NCBI RefSeq assembly: GCF_001613145.1
Contig: NZ_BDBU01000010.1
Span: 148,470-212,469 of the forward strand
Reading direction: 5' to 3'
DNA length: 64,000 nt
From: Nocardia jejuensis NBRC 103114
GTDB lineage: Bacteria > Actinomycetota > Actinomycetes > Mycobacteriales > Mycobacteriaceae
Of this stretch, positions 34,606 to 44,458 are shown piece by piece (the first letter of the stretch is position 1; each line of letters begins with the position of its first letter). The position numbers and the translations under genes were made by a program. The notes under the pieces are model-generated. The model was not told where the DNA came from and did not search any database. It saw only the letters and a program-made list of their open reading frames with translations.

Positions 34606-35496
34606 CTACAGGCCGAAGCCGCCGCGCCCGCGTCGCCGCAGGTACTTCTCGAATTCCGCGGCGATGGCATCGCCGTCGATCTTGGCCATGGCCTCCACGT
34701 CCACGTCCGCGTCGCCGCGCTCCTCGAGCGAGCGCACGTACTCCGCGATCTCCTCGTCACCCTCGGTCATCTCGTTGACCGTGACTTCCCATTCCTCGGC
34801 CTGCTCCGGCAGTCCACCGAGCGGCACCTCGACATCGAGCACGTCCTCGACCCGGTGCAGCAGTGCGATGACCGCCTTGGGGTTCGGCGGCTGGGAGACG
34901 TAGTGCGGCACCGCGGCCCAGAAGGAAATGGCCGGCACGCCCGCGCGCACGCAGGCGTCCTGCAGCACGCCGGTGATGCCGGTCGGGCCCTCGTAGCGCG
35001 TCTGTTCCAGGTTGAAACGCTCGGCCGCCTGCTTGCTGTAGGCAGTGCCCGTGACCGGAACCGGCCGGGTGTGCGGGGTGTCGGCGAGCAGTGCGCCCAG
35101 GATCACCACGGTGGTCACCTCGAGCTGTTCGACGAATTCGAGCAGGTCGTTGCAGAAGCTGCGCCACCGCATGTTCGGTTCGACGCCGCGCAGCAGCACC
35201 ACATCGCGCTCGCTGCCGGGCGGTGAGCACACCGACAGCATGGTCGAGGGCCAGGCGATCTCGCGGGTCACCCCATCCACCTGACGGACTGTGGGCCGAT
35301 TCACCTGATAGTCGTAGTAGTCCTCGGAATCGAGTTCTGCCAGCGGTTGCGCGTCCCAGATCAGTTCCAGATGCTCGACCGCTCCACTGGCGGCATCGGC
35401 GGCATCGTTCCAGCCTTCGAAGGCGGCCACGAGGATCGGATCTCGCAGCGCGGGCATGTCCGATTCGGGTGTCACCGGGGGTTCACTGGCGTTCAC
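34606..35496 (-). CDS. PAC2 family protein
   Basis: A 296-residue protein of the PAC2 (proteasome-assembly-chaperone-like) family: LVAAFEGWNDAADAASGAVEHLEL near the start, then VVLLRGVEPNMRW, VVILGALLADTPHTRPVPVTGTA and YEGPTGITGVLQDA. The actinobacterial family has no established function, although a proteasome-chaperone fold is known. The GTG start at 35496 lies back to back with methionine synthase, about 120 bp apart. The C-terminus is acidic, then ends RRRGRGGFGL. The length and motif set are standard. Confidence 0.88.
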   Translation of the reverse strand: MNASEPPVTPESDMPALRDPILVAAFEGWNDAADAASGAVEHLELIWDAQPLAELDSEDYYDYQVNRPTVRQVDGVTREIAWPSTMLSVCSPPGSERDVVLLRGVEPNMRWRSFCNDLLEFVEQLEVTTVVILGALLADTPHTRPVPVTGTAYSKQAAERFNLEQTRYEGPTGITGVLQDACVRAGVPAISFWAAVPHYVSQPPNPKAVIALLHRVEDVLDVEVPLGGLPEQAEEWEVTVNEMTEGDEEIAEYVRSLEERGDADVDVEAMAKIDGDAIAAEFEKYLRRRGRGGFGL

Positions 35497-35614
35497 CCGG
35501 TCAGCCTACGGTGTGCCGATCGATGACGCGCCAGCGACGCGCAACGCGCGAGACGCGGCCGCGCGCAACGGACCGAAGGCCGGATTGTCCGGGCCTCCTA
35601 CTACTCTTGAGTAC

Positions 35615-38600
35615 ATGTCTGTGTCCCCCCGCGCCGAGTTCGACACCACCCTACTCGACACGCTCAAGCGGCGTGTCGTCATCGGCGACGGTGCGATGGG
35701 CACCATGTTGCAGGCCGCGGATTTAACCCTGGACGACTTTCTCGGCCTCGAGGGCTGCAACGAAATCCTCAATGAAACCCGTCCTGACGTGCTGAAATAC
35801 ATTCACCGCGCGTACTTCGAGGCCGGTGCGGACGCGGTCGAGACCAACACCTTCGGCTGCAACCTGCCGAACCTCGCCGATTACGACATTTCGGACAGGA
35901 TTAGGGATCTCTCCGAGCGTGGCACCCGGCTGGCCCGTGAGGTCGCCGACGAGATGGGCCCCTCCGCCGACGGCACACCCCGCTACGTCCTGGGCTCGAT
36001 GGGCCCCGGCACCAAACTCCCCACCCTCGGCCACGCGCCCTACGCCTCGCTGCGTGACGCCTACACCGAGGCCGCGCTCGGCATGCTCGACGGCGGCGCG
36101 GACGCCATCCTCATCGAGACCTGCCAGGACCTGCTGCAGGTGAAGTCCGCCATCACCGGAAGCCACCGGGCCATGGCCCGCGCGGGCCGCCGGATCCCGA
36201 TCATCACGCACGTGACGATGGAGACCACCGGCACCATGTTGGTCGGTTCCGAGATCGGCGCGGCCCTGACCGCGCTCGAGAAGCTCGGCATCGACATGAT
36301 CGGATTGAACTGCGCCACCGGCCCGGACGAGATGAGCGAGCACCTGCGCCATCTGTCCAAGCACGCGCAGCTGCCGGTGTCGGTGATGCCGAACGCCGGT
36401 CTGCCGGTGCTCGGGGCCAACGGCGCCGAATATCCGCTCACCCCCGAGGAATTGGCGATCGCCATGCGCCAGTTCGTCTCCGAGTTCGGGCTGGCGCTGG
36501 TCGGCGGTTGCTGCGGCACCACCCCGGAGCACATCCGCCAGGTCGCCGAGGCGGTGCGCGAGGTCACTCCGCACGCGCGCGCCCCCAAGCACGAGCCGAG
36601 CGTGTCCTCGATCTACTCCTCGGTCCCGTTCGAGCAGGACGCCTCGATCATGATGATCGGCGAGCGCACGAACGCCAACGGCTCCAAGGCATTCCGCGAG
36701 GCCATGCTGGCGCAGGACTGGCAGAAGTGCCTGGACATCGCCAAGGACCAGATCCGTGACGGCGCGCACATGCTGGACCTGTGCGTGGACTACGTGGGCC
36801 GCGACGGCGCGGTCGACATGAACGAGCTGGCCTCGCGCCTGGCGACGGCCTCCACGCTGCCGATCATGCTCGACTCCACCGAAACCCCGGTGCTGCAGGC
36901 CGGTTTGGAGCATCTGGGCGGCCGCTGCGCGGTCAACTCGGTGAACTTCGAGGACGGCGACGGTCCGGAGTCGCGGTATCAGCAGACCATGGCGCTGGTC
37001 GCCGAGCACGGTGCGGCCGTGGTGGCGCTGACCATCGACGAGCAGGGTCAGGCCCGCACCGCCGAGCACAAGGTGCAGATCGCCGAGCGGCTCATCGCCG
37101 ACATCACCGGCACCTGGGGACTCGATGAGAGCGACATCATCATCGACACCCTCACCTTCACCCTGGGCACCGGCCAGGAGGAATCCCGGCGCGACGGCAT
37201 CGAAACCATCGAGGCCATCCGGTTGCTCAAGCAGAAGCATCCGAATGTGCAGACCACGCTGGGTCTTTCGAACATTTCGTTCGGTTTGAGCCCGGCGACG
37301 CGGCAGGTGCTGAACTCGGTGTTCATGCACGAATGCGTCGAGGCCGGTCTGGATTCGGCCATCGTGCACGCCTCCAAGATCCTTCCCATGGCCCGCATTC
37401 CCGAAGAACAGCGTCAGGCCGCGCTGGATCTGGTCTATGACCGCCGCAGCGAGGGCTACGACCCGTTGCAGAAGCTGATGGCGCTGTTCGAGGGCGTCTC
37501 GATGTCCTCGTCCAAGGCCTCGCGTGCCGAGGAGCTGGCGGCCATGCCGCTGTTCGAACGGCTGGCCCGCCGCATCGTGGACGGCGAGCGCAACGGACTC
37601 GAGGCCGACCTCGACGAGGCCATGAAAGAGGTTCCGCCGCTCAAGATCATCAACGAGACGCTGCTCTCGGGCATGAAGACGGTCGGTGAGCTGTTCGGCT
37701 CCGGGCAGATGCAGCTGCCGTTCGTGCTGCAGTCCGCGGAGGTCATGAAGACCGCTGTGGCGCACCTGGAACCGCACATGGAGGCCACCGACGACTCCGG
37801 CAAGGGCCGCATCGTGCTGGCGACGGTCAAGGGCGACGTGCACGACATCGGCAAGAACCTGGTGGACATCATCCTGTCCAACAACGGATACGAGGTCGTG
37901 AACATCGGCATCAAGCAGCCGATCGCGAACATCCTCGACGCCGCCACGGACAAGAAGGCCGACGTGATCGGCATGTCCGGACTGCTGGTCAAGTCGACCG
38001 TGGTCATGAAGGAAAACCTGCAGGAGATGAACACCCGCGGTGTCGCCGAGCAGTTCCCGGTGCTCCTGGGCGGCGCGGCGCTGACCCGCGGCTACGTGGA
38101 GAACGATCTCACCGAGGTCTACCAGGGCGATGTGCATTACGCGCGTGACGCTTTCGAGGGCCTGCGTCTGATGGACGAGATCATGACCCGCAAGCGTGGC
38201 GGCGGCCTGGACCCGGACAGCCCCGAGGCGATCGCCGAGCGCGAGAAGGCCGCCGAGCGCAGGGCCCGGCACGAGCGCTCCAAGCGAATCGCGGAGGAGC
38301 GCAAGGCCAAAGAGGTTCCGGTCGTGGTGCCCGAGCGCTCGGACGTGGCAGCGGATCTGCCGGTGCCCGCGCCGCCGTTCTGGGGCACCCGCGTGGTCAA
38401 GGGCCTGTCGGTGAACGAGTACTCGGGGCTGCTGGACGAGCGCGCCCTGTTCCTGGGCCAGTGGGGCCTGCGCGGTCAGCGTGGCGGCGAAGGGCCCTCG
38501 TACGAGGAGCTGGTGGAGACCGAAGGCCGTCCGCGGCTGCGGTATTGGCTCGATCGGCTGATCGCCGAGGGTGTGCTGCAGCACGCCGCGCTGGTGTACG

Positions 38601-39193
38601 GCTACTTCCCGGCCGTCTCCGAGGGCGACGATGTGATTGTTCTCACCGAGCCGAAACCCGATGCGCCCGAACGCTATCGGTTCACCTTCCCGCGTCAGCA
38701 ACGCGATCGGTTCCTGTGCATCTCGGACTTCATCCGCTCGCGGGCGGAGGCGACCGAGCGCGGACAGGTGGACGTGCTGCCCTTCCAACTGGTCACCATG
38801 GGGCAGCCCATCGCCGATTTCGCCAACGAGCTGTTCGCGGCGGACAACTACCGCGACTACCTCGAGGTGCACGGCATCGGCGTGCAGCTGACCGAGGCGC
38901 TGGCCGAGTTCTGGCACCGCCGAATCCGCGAAGAACTTGTGCTGGAAGGCCATTCCGTCGCCGATCAGGATCCTTCTGATGTGCAGGATTACTTCAAACT
39001 CGGCTACCGTGGCGCACGGTACTCGTTCGGCTACGGCGCCTGCCCCGACCTCGAGGATCGCGCGAAACTCGTCGACCTGCTGGAGGCACACCGAATCGGA
39101 GTAGAGCTGTCGGAGGAGTTGCAGCTGCATCCCGAGCAGTCGACGGATGCGTTCGTTCTGCTGCATCCTGAGGCGAAGTACTTCAACGCCTAA
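35615..39193 (+). CDS. metH: Cobalamin-dependent methionine synthase MetH
   Basis: A 1192-residue MetH, which moves the methyl group of 5-methyltetrahydrofolate to homocysteine through methylcobalamin. Domains in order: homocysteine-binding (about 10-320, with the zinc ligands Cys299 and Cys300 in GGCCGTTPEH), pterin-binding (about 340-640, MIGERTNANGSKAF and GAHMLDLCVDYVG), cobalamin cap and Rossmann (about 650-890, DVHDIGKNL with His743 as cobalt ligand), and the AdoMet reactivation domain (about 940-1190, GYRGARYSFGYGACPDLEDR). The ATG at 35615 begins the conserved part. All key residues are present. I found no cobalamin riboswitch in the 120-bp upstream region. Confidence 0.97.
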   Translation: MSVSPRAEFDTTLLDTLKRRVVIGDGAMGTMLQAADLTLDDFLGLEGCNEILNETRPDVLKYIHRAYFEAGADAVETNTFGCNLPNLADYDISDRIRDLSERGTRLAREVADEMGPSADGTPRYVLGSMGPGTKLPTLGHAPYASLRDAYTEAALGMLDGGADAILIETCQDLLQVKSAITGSHRAMARAGRRIPIITHVTMETTGTMLVGSEIGAALTALEKLGIDMIGLNCATGPDEMSEHLRHLSKHAQLPVSVMPNAGLPVLGANGAEYPLTPEELAIAMRQFVSEFGLALVGGCCGTTPEHIRQVAEAVREVTPHARAPKHEPSVSSIYSSVPFEQDASIMMIGERTNANGSKAFREAMLAQDWQKCLDIAKDQIRDGAHMLDLCVDYVGRDGAVDMNELASRLATASTLPIMLDSTETPVLQAGLEHLGGRCAVNSVNFEDGDGPESRYQQTMALVAEHGAAVVALTIDEQGQARTAEHKVQIAERLIADITGTWGLDESDIIIDTLTFTLGTGQEESRRDGIETIEAIRLLKQKHPNVQTTLGLSNISFGLSPATRQVLNSVFMHECVEAGLDSAIVHASKILPMARIPEEQRQAALDLVYDRRSEGYDPLQKLMALFEGVSMSSSKASRAEELAAMPLFERLARRIVDGERNGLEADLDEAMKEVPPLKIINETLLSGMKTVGELFGSGQMQLPFVLQSAEVMKTAVAHLEPHMEATDDSGKGRIVLATVKGDVHDIGKNLVDIILSNNGYEVVNIGIKQPIANILDAATDKKADVIGMSGLLVKSTVVMKENLQEMNTRGVAEQFPVLLGGAALTRGYVENDLTEVYQGDVHYARDAFEGLRLMDEIMTRKRGGGLDPDSPEAIAEREKAAERRARHERSKRIAEERKAKEVPVVVPERSDVAADLPVPAPPFWGTRVVKGLSVNEYSGLLDERALFLGQWGLRGQRGGEGPSYEELVETEGRPRLRYWLDRLIAEGVLQHAALVYGYFPAVSEGDDVIVLTEPKPDAPERYRFTFPRQQRDRFLCISDFIRSRAEATERGQVDVLPFQLVTMGQPIADFANELFAADNYRDYLEVHGIGVQLTEALAEFWHRRIREELVLEGHSVADQDPSDVQDYFKLGYRGARYSFGYGACPDLEDRAKLVDLLEAHRIGVELSEELQLHPEQSTDAFVLLHPEAKYFNA

Positions 39194-39274
39194 TATTTTC
39201 AAGAGGTTTCCGGGCTTTCGCGCAGAGTTGCAGGGTCGGCTCGGCGCGAAAGTCAGCAGGAGGGGTACAACCAC

Positions 39275-40981
39275 ATGAGCTCAGACCGGTTGATTGCGGG
39301 GCGGTACCGGCTGACGGATCCGATCGGCACCGGTGCGATGGGAGTCGTGTGGCGGGCGACCGACGTACGCCTGCGCAGGACCGTGGCGGTCAAGCAGTTG
39401 CTGCTGGGTCCGGGTCTGACCCGGTCCCAGGCGATCGAGGCGAAGATGCGGGCCATGCGCGAGGGGCGCATCGCGGCGCGACTGCATCATCCCAACGCCG
39501 TCACCGTGTTCGACGTCGCCGAAGAGGACGGCCAGCCCTGGCTGGTCATGGAATACGTGAACGCGCCCAGTCTGGCGGCGATCATGCGGGAGAAGGGCAA
39601 CCTCTCACCGACCGAGGTCGCCCGGATCGGGGCCAAGGTGGCCGAGGCGCTGGCCGCGGCGCACAAGGCCGGCATCGTGCACCGAGATGTCAAGCCCGCC
39701 AACATTCTCGTGGCCGACGACGGCACGGTGAAGATCACCGACTTCGGCATCTCCCGCGCGATCGGCGACGTGACGGTCACCTCCACCGGCTTCCTGGCCG
39801 GGACGCCCGCCTACCTCGCACCCGAGGTGGCGCGCGGTGAGAACCCCGAATCGCCGTCCGACGTATTCGCGCTGGGCTCAACGCTTTACGCGGCCGTCGA
39901 GGGCATGCCGCCGTTCGGCGAGGGCGACAACCCGCTGGCCGTGCTGCACTCGGTGGCACGCGCCCAGGTGCCCGAACCCACCCACGCCGCGGCCCTCGGC
40001 CCGGTGCTGATGGACCTGCTCGCCGCCGACGCCGGTGACCGGCCCACCATGGAGCAGGCCGCCGAGCGACTACACGCCGTCGCCGAAGGCCGTGCCACCG
40101 CGCCCATTCAAGCCACCCGGGTGCTGCCGACGGTGAACGAGACTGCGGCCGTGGCGGCTTCGGACGCGACCACCGTGCTGCCGAACTCGCAGAACGGAAC
40201 CGGGACCGGCAACGCCACCGACGCCACCGTCCACATCGATATGGCCGAGAAGGCGAACACTCCCGCCGCCGCGCCGCCGCCCAAGAGGCCGATGGTCCCG
40301 TTCGCCGCCGAATCCGGTGGGGTGGACGGCAATCGGCGTCAGATGGCCCTGGTGGGCGCGGGGATCGTCGCGGTCCTGGTGATCGCGAGCATCGTGGCCT
40401 TCGCCCTCAGCCGCAACAGCGGCGATCAGGGCCCGGTGGCCGGCGGCACGAGCAGCGTCTCGGCCCCGGCCGGGCCGCCCGCGACCGAGACCTCGCAGGA
40501 CCCGAGCGATCCCGGCCAGGCCGTGCAGCAGCCGCCCCGGACCTCCGAGGGGCAGACCACGCAACCCCCGTCCAGCAGCACCGCGCCGTCGTCCTCGGCT
40601 CCGCCTTCGACCACCTCGGGAAAGCCGTCCGCGACCACCACGCCGCCTCCGACGACGACCACCCCGGCGGGCCCGCCCTCGGCGGCATCGGTGGCCTCGT
40701 TCATCCAGGGGTACTACGGCATGCTCCCGGGCAACGTGAACGGTGCGTGGTCGATGCTCTCGCCCGGCTATCAGTCCTCCACCGGCGGGTTCAACTCGTT
40801 CGCCAGCTTCTGGGGCGGCATCTCCTCGGTGCGTGCGGGCGCGGTCACCTCGACCGGCGAGAACCGTGCCGTGGTGAGCCTCACGTACACGATGAAGAAC
40901 GGCCAGACCTCCAGCGAGAGCCGCTGGATCCAGGTGGACTCCACCGGCGGACGTCTGCAGATCGCGGCGTCGGGCGTATAG
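39275..40981 (+). CDS. Membrane-anchored Ser/Thr protein kinase
   Basis: A 568-residue eukaryotic-type kinase. The kinase domain (about 8-270) has a glycine loop GTGAMGVVW, Lys40 in VAVKQLL, the catalytic HRDVKPAN with Asp138 and DFGISRAIGDVTVTSTGFLAGTPAYLAPE as activation segment. A Thr/Pro-rich linker leads to one membrane helix (about 357-376, MALVGAGIVAVLVIASIVAF), then a Pro/Ser/Thr-rich stalk and a C-terminal extracellular domain (about 470-568, FIQGYYGMLPGNVNGAWSML). It has no PASTA repeats. The external domain resembles those seen in actinobacterial PknD/PknF-like kinases only in general form. AGGAGGGG lies upstream of the ATG. Confidence 0.92.
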   Translation: MSSDRLIAGRYRLTDPIGTGAMGVVWRATDVRLRRTVAVKQLLLGPGLTRSQAIEAKMRAMREGRIAARLHHPNAVTVFDVAEEDGQPWLVMEYVNAPSLAAIMREKGNLSPTEVARIGAKVAEALAAAHKAGIVHRDVKPANILVADDGTVKITDFGISRAIGDVTVTSTGFLAGTPAYLAPEVARGENPESPSDVFALGSTLYAAVEGMPPFGEGDNPLAVLHSVARAQVPEPTHAAALGPVLMDLLAADAGDRPTMEQAAERLHAVAEGRATAPIQATRVLPTVNETAAVAASDATTVLPNSQNGTGTGNATDATVHIDMAEKANTPAAAPPPKRPMVPFAAESGGVDGNRRQMALVGAGIVAVLVIASIVAFALSRNSGDQGPVAGGTSSVSAPAGPPATETSQDPSDPGQAVQQPPRTSEGQTTQPPSSSTAPSSSAPPSTTSGKPSATTTPPPTTTTPAGPPSAASVASFIQGYYGMLPGNVNGAWSMLSPGYQSSTGGFNSFASFWGGISSVRAGAVTSTGENRAVVSLTYTMKNGQTSSESRWIQVDSTGGRLQIAASGV

Positions 40982-40997
40982 GGCGTCGGGCGTGTAG
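40966..40997 (+). repeat. 16-bp tandem duplication spanning the kinase stop codon
   Basis: GGCGTCGGGCGTATAG is followed at once by GGCGTCGGGCGTGTAG, one base different. The first copy contains the kinase stop; the second places another TAG downstream. It looks like a recent slippage duplication at the gene end. Confidence 0.8.
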
Positions 40998-41076
40998 GGC
41001 ATCCGGCCTGGGCGGATACGCTGTGAGGCGGTCGGTGGCCGATGGGCCGTGGTGCGGATGAAGGAGTTGTTGGCCG

Positions 41077-41754
41077 GTGACTCGGTTGGACGCGGTGCTG
41101 TGGGATATGGACGGCACGCTGCTCGACTCGGAGAAGTTGTGGGATCTCGCGATTCGCGAACTGGCCGGGGAGCTGGGACGCGAGATGACCGAGGAGATTC
41201 GGCACGCGCTGATCGGGGCGTCGGGGCCGAACGCACTGCGAATCCTGTTCGACGGATTGGGCCTCGAGCCGACCCCGGACGCGCTGACCGACGCGGGGGA
41301 GTGGATCGAGCGGCGGGTGAGCGATCTGTTCCACGGTCCCGTCCCGTGGCGTCCGGGCGCGCAGGAGGCGCTGGCCGCGGTGCGCGCCGCCGGGATCCCG
41401 ATGGCGCTGGTCACCAATACGAAGCGGTCGCTGACCGAGTACGGGCTGAACACGCTGGGGCGGGAGAACTTCCACGCCTCCGTGTGCGCCGACGAGGTTC
41501 CCGAGGGCAAGCCCGCGCCGGATCTGTATCTGCGCGCGGCGCAGTTGCTCGGGGTGCTGCCGGAACACACTGTGGCCATCGAGGATTCGCCGACGGGCGC
41601 GCTGTCGGCCGAGGCCGCGGGTTGTGCGGTGCTGGTGATTCCGTGTGAGATCGCGGTGCCGGAGCGGCCCGGTCGCACCTTCCGTGACAGTCTCGTCGGA
41701 CTCACCACCACCGAGTTGCAGGGGTTGATTCTGGAGCGCAGCGCGGCTTCCTGA
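41077..41754 (+). CDS. HAD superfamily phosphatase
   Basis: A 225-residue haloacid-dehalogenase-like hydrolase of the beta-phosphoglucomutase/phosphatase type. Motif I is DMDGTLLDSEKLW, motif II is ALVTNTKRS, motif III contains the lysine in VPEGKPAPDLYLRAAQ, and motif IV is AIEDSPTGALSAEAAG. These act on small phosphorylated metabolites in the cytosol; the substrate cannot be read from sequence. The GTG start follows AAGGAG at some distance. It is a single gene between the kinase and the EcsC-like protein, with no operon evidence. Confidence 0.9.
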   Translation: MTRLDAVLWDMDGTLLDSEKLWDLAIRELAGELGREMTEEIRHALIGASGPNALRILFDGLGLEPTPDALTDAGEWIERRVSDLFHGPVPWRPGAQEALAAVRAAGIPMALVTNTKRSLTEYGLNTLGRENFHASVCADEVPEGKPAPDLYLRAAQLLGVLPEHTVAIEDSPTGALSAEAAGCAVLVIPCEIAVPERPGRTFRDSLVGLTTTELQGLILERSAAS

Positions 41755-42030
41755 TCGGGGACGCGTGTTCGGACATCCGTGTGCCGGACCCGGCGGTGTT
41801 CGGGAGCGTCGGCCGGGACGGTCGAGGGCGTGCGTGCTGACCGAGACCCGCCGTGAACGGCGGTGAGCCGATTCGGACGCATTCAGAAGTGTGCCGACCT
41901 GCGGACCCGCTCGACACCGGGGTCTGGACCGTGTGCCCGGTAACAGTCTCACGATGCGCCGTGTCGAACCGGCGCGCGGCGTGCGGTCGCCCGTAGTGTC
42001 GGGCGGGCCGACGGAAAGGGACTGACCAGG

Positions 42031-42705
42031 ATGTTCGAGCGCGCACTGCAGAAGTCGACCGAACTGGTGCTCCGTGCCGGGACCGGAATCCAGACACCAC
42101 TGGCCACGAAATATGTCGAACGGCTGGTGCGCAAGCATCCCTCCCGCTCACCCGAGGACATCGCGCAGGGACTGGAATCGCGATACCTGCTCCTGGTCAC
42201 CGCCAGCGGCACCATCGCGGGGCTCAGCGCCGCGGTCCCCGGCGTGGGAACGCTGGTCGGGCTCGGGGCCAGCGCCCTGGACTCGGTGTTCTTCCTCGAG
42301 GCGTCCGCGCTGTACGCCATGTCGGTGGGCACCGTGCACGGCATGGGTTCGCTGCCGATCAAGCAGCGCCGGACCCTGGTGGCCGGTGTCGTGCTCGGCG
42401 AGAGCGGCGCGGAACTGCTGGGCAAGGGCGCGAGTCAGTCCGCGAAGGACTGGGCCACCGCGGTCGCGGACAAGCTTCCGGTCGTGCGGTCGATCGACAA
42501 TGCGATGGCCAAGCGCTTCATCGTGCAGTTCATCGTCAAACGCGGCGTGCTCATGTTCGGTAAGTCCCTGCCCGCGGGCATCGGCGCGGTGATCGGCGCG
42601 GTCGGCAACCGGGCACTGGGCAAGTCCGTCATCGCGAACGCACACCGGGCCTTCGGTCCGGCCCCCGCGGCATGGCCGGCGGCGGCGGAGACGGTCAAGA
42701 TCTAG
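42031..42705 (+). CDS. EcsC-like hypothetical protein
   Basis: A 224-residue protein with two Gly/Ala-rich hydrophobic stretches (ASGTIAGLSAAVPGVGTLVG with ASALDSVFFLEASALYAM, and LPAGIGAVIGAVGNRALGKS). The pattern recalls the EcsC family, whose function is uncertain. The hydrophobic parts look amphipathic, so membrane association rather than firm insertion is likely. The ATG follows GAAAGGGACTGACCAGG. It stands alone. The EcsC link is my best reading of the pattern and could be wrong. Confidence 0.6.
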   Translation: MFERALQKSTELVLRAGTGIQTPLATKYVERLVRKHPSRSPEDIAQGLESRYLLLVTASGTIAGLSAAVPGVGTLVGLGASALDSVFFLEASALYAMSVGTVHGMGSLPIKQRRTLVAGVVLGESGAELLGKGASQSAKDWATAVADKLPVVRSIDNAMAKRFIVQFIVKRGVLMFGKSLPAGIGAVIGAVGNRALGKSVIANAHRAFGPAPAAWPAAAETVKI

Positions 42706-42948
42706 CGTCTCGTCGCTGCGCCGAGAACGTCTGCGCCACTGGGTCGCAGCGCCCCTGCGTCCCAGACGCGAGCGGATGGTTCGCCGGCGCTCATCCGGGC
42801 ATGTCGCGTCCGCCGCGGCTGCCGCGCGTGAGAGTCCACCGGATCAGCCACCAGTTGCAGCCGGTTGCGCGTGTACGTCCACCGGATCAGCGATCGATCT
42901 GCACAGAACGTACACAATTGAGCCGGAGTGCCCGCCTACGGTGAGGCG

Positions 42949-43878
42949 ATGCGGTGGAAAACGATCTCGGCGTGGTGCGCCGTCGTGCCGGGTGCGGTGT
43001 GGACGCTGGTGCGGCTCACGGGGTTCGACACCTGGTATCCGATGGCCCAGTTGATCGCGTTCACCCCGTACGTCGCAGCGCTTTCCGTGCTGCCGGTGGT
43101 GGTGACCGTCGCACTCCGGCAGCGCTACGCGGCCCTCGTGGCGGCGGTGATCGCCGGCGCGCTGGCGAGCTGTGTGCTACCCCGCTGGTTCGCCGACAGC
43201 GACCCCCTGCACGGCGCGAAAGGTCCTGAGCTGCGCGTCATGTCGGTGAACGTGCGCCTGGGCGGTGGTGACGTGGAGCAGGTCGCGAAACTCGCCGAGC
43301 ACGCGGATGTCGTTGCGCTCCAAGAGCTCACGCCCGAGTTCGCCGCGAGATTCGCACCGTACTTCCCGTACCACGTGATCGACGCCGCCCCCGGCGCGGG
43401 CGGCTCCGGCCTGTTCTCCCGATTTCCCCTGCGCGACACCGGAGTACGCCGAAACCCCTGGGGCTTCACCCAATCCAATGCCGAACTCACCGACTTCGGC
43501 GTCCGCATAGAGTCCGTCCACCCCGCCTCCCCCTACAGCCGCGAAGCCACCGCCCCCTGGCGCGAAAGCTATGACCGCCAGCAGCCCGCCACCCCCGACG
43601 GCCCTCCCCGAATCCTGCTGGGCGACTTCAACGCCACCCTCGACCACTCGGTGCTGCGCACCCTCCTCGATTCCGGTTACCGCGACGCCGCCTCGGTCCT
43701 GGGCAAGGGCCTCACCGGCACCTGGGGTCCCTACGACGGCGACCCCATCCCACCCGTCACCCTCGATCACATCCTGGCGGACCCTCGCATAGGGATCCGC
43801 TCCCTCTCCGTCCTGGATGCTCCCGCGACCGACCACCGCCCGCTGCTCGCCACCCTGGTCCTGCCCGCCACCACCTGA
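42949..43878 (+). CDS. Endonuclease/exonuclease/phosphatase family membrane protein
   Basis: A 309-residue protein. Three N-terminal hydrophobic segments (about 1-85) are followed by an EEP domain: LRVMSVNVRLGGGDVEQVAKL, VVALQELTPEF, a loss of the long central loop, ILLGDFNATLDHSVLR, TLDHILAD and ATDHRPLLA with the catalytic His near the end. The metal-binding Asn, Glu, Asp, Asn and terminal Asp-His are all present. Such proteins cleave phosphodiesters or phosphomonoesters on the outer face of the membrane. The ATG at 42949 is preferred; a GTG seven codons upstream is possible. Substrate unknown. Confidence 0.88.
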   Translation: MRWKTISAWCAVVPGAVWTLVRLTGFDTWYPMAQLIAFTPYVAALSVLPVVVTVALRQRYAALVAAVIAGALASCVLPRWFADSDPLHGAKGPELRVMSVNVRLGGGDVEQVAKLAEHADVVALQELTPEFAARFAPYFPYHVIDAAPGAGGSGLFSRFPLRDTGVRRNPWGFTQSNAELTDFGVRIESVHPASPYSREATAPWRESYDRQQPATPDGPPRILLGDFNATLDHSVLRTLLDSGYRDAASVLGKGLTGTWGPYDGDPIPPVTLDHILADPRIGIRSLSVLDAPATDHRPLLATLVLPATT

Positions 43879-43976
43879 GGGCGCCGACGCTCGCCTGCCC
43901 TCGGCCGGATGCGACGGGACGGAGTCGTTTCCCATTCGTCCAAGCCGATCGCGGCTCGGTCGTTTAACCTGCGCAT

Positions 43977-44357
43977 ATGGGTGACGCGCGGGAGATGTTG
44001 CGGGAGTTGTGCATGGCTATGCCGGGGGCGGTGGAGAAGCTGAGTCATGGGGAGCCGACGTGGTTCGCGGGTGGGAAGAAGGTGTTCGTGATGTTCGCGG
44101 ACCATCATCACGACGAGCGGGTGGGGTTCTGGTGCGCCGCGCCCGCGGGGGTGCAGGAGGAGTTGGTGGGGGCGGAGCCGGAGCGGTTCTATCGGCCGCC
44201 GTATGTGGGGCATCGGGGGTGGTTGGGGGTGTATCTGGACGTGGAGGTGGACTGGGCCGAGGTGGGGGAGATCGTGGAGGAGGCGTACCGGATGGTGGCG
44301 ACCGCACGGCTCGTCGCGGAGCTGGACGCGCTGCGAACGGACACCGGCGAGCGGTAG
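43977..44357 (+). CDS. MmcQ/YjbR family DNA-binding-fold protein
   Basis: A 126-residue protein with the YjbR/MmcQ fold pattern: LRELCMAMPGAVEKLSHGEPTWFAGGKKVFVMF, then a run HHHDERVGFWCAAPAG, and VGHRGWLGVYLDVEVDWAEVGEIVEEAYRM. The fold is CyaY-like and the family has no firm function, though DNA binding has been suggested. The ATG lacks a strong ribosome site. It is a single gene. The fit to the family in length and order is good. Confidence 0.85.
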   Translation: MGDAREMLRELCMAMPGAVEKLSHGEPTWFAGGKKVFVMFADHHHDERVGFWCAAPAGVQEELVGAEPERFYRPPYVGHRGWLGVYLDVEVDWAEVGEIVEEAYRMVATARLVAELDALRTDTGER

Positions 44358-44458
44358 GCGGGAACACGATCACCCCGGACGGGCGACGAGTCGCGCACGA
44401 GTGCCGCCCAGTGCTTCGGTGCGAGGACTGTCGCGCTCGGGCGAATCGGTGATCGCGC

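Noticed and set aside
35497..35614. Cobalamin riboswitch upstream of metH
   Set aside because: Only about 120 bp separate metH from the PAC2 gene, and no B12-box-like sequence or helix set was seen.
35723..39274. A nearly 1200-codon open frame opposite metH
   Set aside because: It has His/Gln/Arg/Leu-rich antisense composition and no motifs, while metH on the other strand is complete.
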